From Theristus sp. LFF4_11 (lineage: Eukaryota; Nematoda; Chromadorea; Monhysterida; Xyalidae), in the NCBI GenBank assembly GCA_030248135.1, contig JASANC010001296.1, positions 36,039 to 100,038 of the forward strand: a DNA stretch of 64,000 nt. Direction: 5' to 3'. Below the pieces are notes generated by a model that did no database searches, was not told the DNA's origin, and saw only the letters and a list, made by a program, of their open reading frames with translations. Each line of letters starts with the position of its first letter. Position 1 is the stretch's first letter. Position numbers and translations under genes: made by a program. Positions 60,907 to 64,000 of this stretch are shown one piece after another.

Positions 60907-61120
60907 TCAGCGGAGCGCTCGACGCGACAACTTCTGCAGTCTACTGAGCGGCAGATGCAGGTACAACGGGTCGCGGATGCGCTTCAGATCGTGCTCGAGC
61001 TCGTGCAGCAGCTGCTTCAGATAGTTGTACCGATGGACGTCGAAGTTCAACTGGCGTGCGCGTCTGTAGAACGACGACAGAAACAGACGGTCACGTGCGT
61101 CGTGGTACTCGTAGGACTGT
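60907..61120 (-). CDS. Terminal exon of an unrecognised gene
   Basis: A good acceptor (TTTTTACAG) opens a GC-rich frame of about 70 residues ending in TGA at 60907-60909. It contains SYEYHDARDRLFLSSFYRRA and HRYNYLKQLLHELEHDLKRI and ends LSRLQKLSRRALR. It is basic, amphipathic and probably helical, with coding-like base composition unlike the flanks. I do not recognise the family, and I found no convincing upstream exon between here and the window's right edge, so the rest of the gene may lie beyond it. Confidence 0.5.
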
Positions 61121-64000
61121 AAAAATGAACAGAGATTTTTTTTTGTTCTGAAAAAAGATAGCTCGCTTTTTGTTCTGAAGAAAATTCCATCCCCCCGCCC
61201 ATTTGAAAATTGCAAAAAACAGCCAGTTCAGTTCCTGCTTCTGCTTTCAGAATGCTTTTGTTTAAAGACAACTCCACTCAAAACACTAAAGGCAAGAGCA
61301 TTTCCTTGCGAGCACCTCCGCACTTCACGCGTTTTCTAGCTAAGCTCTATGACTTTTTGAAGTTTATTTAAATATACTGCTGTTTTTCCGTTGTCGTCAA
61401 GAAGGCAATAACATAAACTGGAAAACTTGAGGTCAACTGACAACCCGACAACACCATCACGACACGAATTTTATCACCAAAAGAGTCTGCGACAGAGCAG
61501 GATGGTGCTTCTCGCAATATTCTGTTGTCAGGTCTCAGGAAACGCATTGCAAATGCAATTTCCCTCCCCAAGCCATTCCCACCTGCAACATGAAGCTCTT
61601 TATTTTGCTGTGTTGTTGTACAAAAACTCCATCAGTAAATTTAAAAGCACACCACCGAGTATCCAGCAAAAAATGGTCATCAAAAACGTTCATTATTTCG
61701 TTCGCAACCCAGCCACTGCAACTACAGCTGCGGTGTCACATGGGTTTATTGCCAGAAATGACAAAAAACCTGTTCCTCCCCTGAGAACCGCCAACATTGC
61801 AGTTGGAACCGAAGCGAACAAAAAACGTTAAGAAACGAACGCCACAAGAGAGTTTCAATAAAGTACGATCACGAAAATTGTTGGGTGAACGAGACACATT
61901 CGAATTTGCAGAATTTTACCGTTGCAATTTCGGGTTTAGCTTTTTCCAAAACATATTCTCGCTCGAGGCAAAAGTGTTTGTAAAACAGGTTCAAAACTGA
62001 AACTGCAGAACACAACACTCATTCTTCACACATGATTTTAGCTAACGCCAAATATACACATCCCTTCATACTTGCCTCTTCTTGCATAAACAACCCAAGC
62101 AAGAGACGAGTTTTCTAGCAGCTTCACGCCCATGTTTTCCGGGTCCATCTTCTGACCAACCCTTCATAACAACAAGAAAAGATCCTCTGCCCGCAAACCA
62201 CGACCGAAGCAAAACAGCGCCCATGTGTCGTATCGTAAAAATGAATGATCAGTCACGCGTTAAACTGAACATGCCGCTGAACCAATATCGTTTTGAAAAG
62301 AGGAAATGAAGCCGCTGTTTCGCTTTGGCATCACGCTACGTTCAACAGCAAAATTATCAGCGACGAGACGAGAGTGACATACGAGAAATCGAAATTATTT
62401 TCGTGGAACTTTACGCAAGATGTTTATGCATAGAAATTCAAGCAGTAAATAGGCAGAAACCAGCATTCCCCAGAAACCGCAACGCAGTCCAGATTTTTTT
62501 CGGTTTTTTTTCACCCCCTCCCACGGTTCCACTGAGGAGTTTTCTCACTACATCGTTTCTGTATCAGTCGTAATCTAGCCGCAAGCAACCAATCGGATGC
62601 AGATGGCGAAAAGACAAACATAAACGCAATATGATTATAGATGTAGACGGAAAATCGATCCAACCCTTTCAAAGCATAACCGTAAATTGAGAACGAAAGC
62701 AACCATTGAAAACTGTATCAAGCCTTCCTGTCCAACTAAAACCGATCGAACAATAACGGTATCCAGTTTTGATGCCACATAACAGATAAACACACACGGT
62801 TGTTCAAAGGTAGAAAGGTGGCAATTTTTCATTCTCACAAGCAAAGCGATTACAATGCAACATCTAAAGCAAAACTGGAAACGAATGGGACACCCAATAT
62901 GGACTGGGCTCAACGACTGGGCTCCATGTCTTCGAGAGTGAAAAAAATGCAGCTGTGCGGTTCCAGACCATGATCTCAAAAACCTCTGGCGCATTGTCAT
63001 TTGTTTGCGACATGTGCTGTTTCGGTTTGAAGCACCGAAAAAACGCATGAAAATTTTGAACCAAAACTAGCGGGCACGGTTTGGCACGCAACTGATAATT
63101 TCGACCCCTTCAAGTTCATTTGGACGATCCCCGATGTTGCTCGCGATTGTCATCCGCACAAGTAGAAGAGTTTCCGTTGTTGGCGAAAACTGATTGTCAA
63201 TGCAATGCAACTTTCAAGCGAACCAACAAAAAATTCAGCTAAGAGTGAATCTCAACGAATATCAAAAAAAGAATGGACCAATAATAAGTTGCGATGCGAT
63301 ATCGTGCGCAGTGGCAAGAGGATTTCCGACATTGCAAGCTTTTTGATGTGCGTTGGAACAGGAACTGGAAGCAACGCAAAACAGTTTCTGCTGGCCAACG
63401 AAACTCTTTCTGAATTTGCGAACACACATGGTATCAGGATGCAATTTTGCCAATTTACACGTTTCATATGCTGACAAACGCACTTGTTTGCGTTATTTTC
63501 ATAACACGCAATAAATTTTGACTAACTACGCGTGATTTGTGCTCCAGCAACCACCCTTCTTGAACAGTTTCAATTTTAAAACACCAACATAAAAATTCCC
63601 CTGAAACACACTCAAGCCCATGTCAGCAACAAATGATTTCAAAATTTTAACCACAAACAACACAGCCTGGGTGTCTCCACGTTTCCCATGACTGTGTGCA
63701 CAACTGTACTGAATAAATCAAGCCCCAACATCAGATAATTTGAAAAAGCCATCCTAACGTCGTATTTCACAAAAATATACACGTTGGCACTGTGAATTGG
63801 TAAAATATGCATCGTTATAAGCACGACGTATCCCAGCACTGTAATAATGACTAACCAAAAGTGAAAACTGACAAAAATGTTTAGACAAGACAACCCAACA
63901 CAATTTTAACCCCATTTTTATCACCTGTCGACGCAAAAAAATCCAAAGGTGAAAAAAAACAGACATAGCTCATAATATGATGTCGGCTGTGAGAATGGAA
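61121..64000. other. Right-edge spacer
   Basis: AT-rich, with no ORF supported by motif, signal peptide or splice context on either strand. It may be an intron or upstream region of the gene ending at 60907. Confidence 0.4.

Noticed and set aside
61590..61784. 64-codon ORF starting MKLFILLCCC
   Set aside because: The start resembles a leader, but the rest has no cleavage sites or domain and base composition matches the spacer.

Overview
The window is eukaryotic. Its genes are split by many short introns (about 40-500 bases, GT..AG), coding DNA is GC-richer than the spacers, and the spacers are full of small inverted-repeat transposons and tRNA-derived SINEs. The gene set points to an ecdysozoan with a fairly compact genome: a contactin that begins with a C-type lectin domain (arthropod-style layout), a RYamide/luqin-type receptor and orcokinin/NLP-15-like neuropeptide precursors. 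A tardigrade or nematode-grade animal fits best, but I cannot name the species from sequence alone.

Layout. 0-6.9 kb has no gene; it carries a 149-bp tandem repeat (3.55-4.39 kb) and a 1-kb foldback element (4.46-5.46 kb). 6.9-15.2 kb (minus) is the contactin gene: C-type lectin, six Ig and four FN3 domains and a GPI-like tail, with about 21 exons resolved. 15.2-25.7 kb is a gene-poor spacer. At 25.7-28.3 kb a small secreted PAN/apple-like gene (plus) converges on a secreted six-bladed Kelch gene (minus). 28.75-29.9 kb (minus) is a tropomyosin-like coiled-coil gene. 31.0-33.0 kb (minus) holds two tandem neuropeptide precursor genes sharing a C-terminal G-F-x-G-F peptide and the same intron inside the signal peptide. 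33.0-41.8 kb is a spacer with a second SINE type, a 266-bp transposon and a 24-codon signal-peptide-like ORF. 41.8-47.8 kb (plus) holds two paralogous atypical dual-specificity phosphatases of the DUSP3 (VHR) type. 49.1-51.4 kb (minus) is the RYamide/luqin-type receptor. 51.4-60.9 kb is a spacer, and 60.9-61.1 kb (minus) is a terminal exon of an unrecognised gene.

Functional theme. Most genes here encode secreted or surface proteins (contactin, PAN, Kelch, two peptide precursors, a peptide GPCR), with two cytosolic phosphatases and one coiled-coil protein. There is no operon-like logic. The notable local arrangements are the tandem peptide precursors, the tandem phosphatases and the convergent PAN/Kelch pair. 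At least six repeat families recur in the introns of these genes.

Limits. Exon joins were made by eye from splice sites and reading-frame phase. Three joins remain open: the 5' end of contactin, the contactin lectin-to-Ig1 junction, and the receptor C-terminus.
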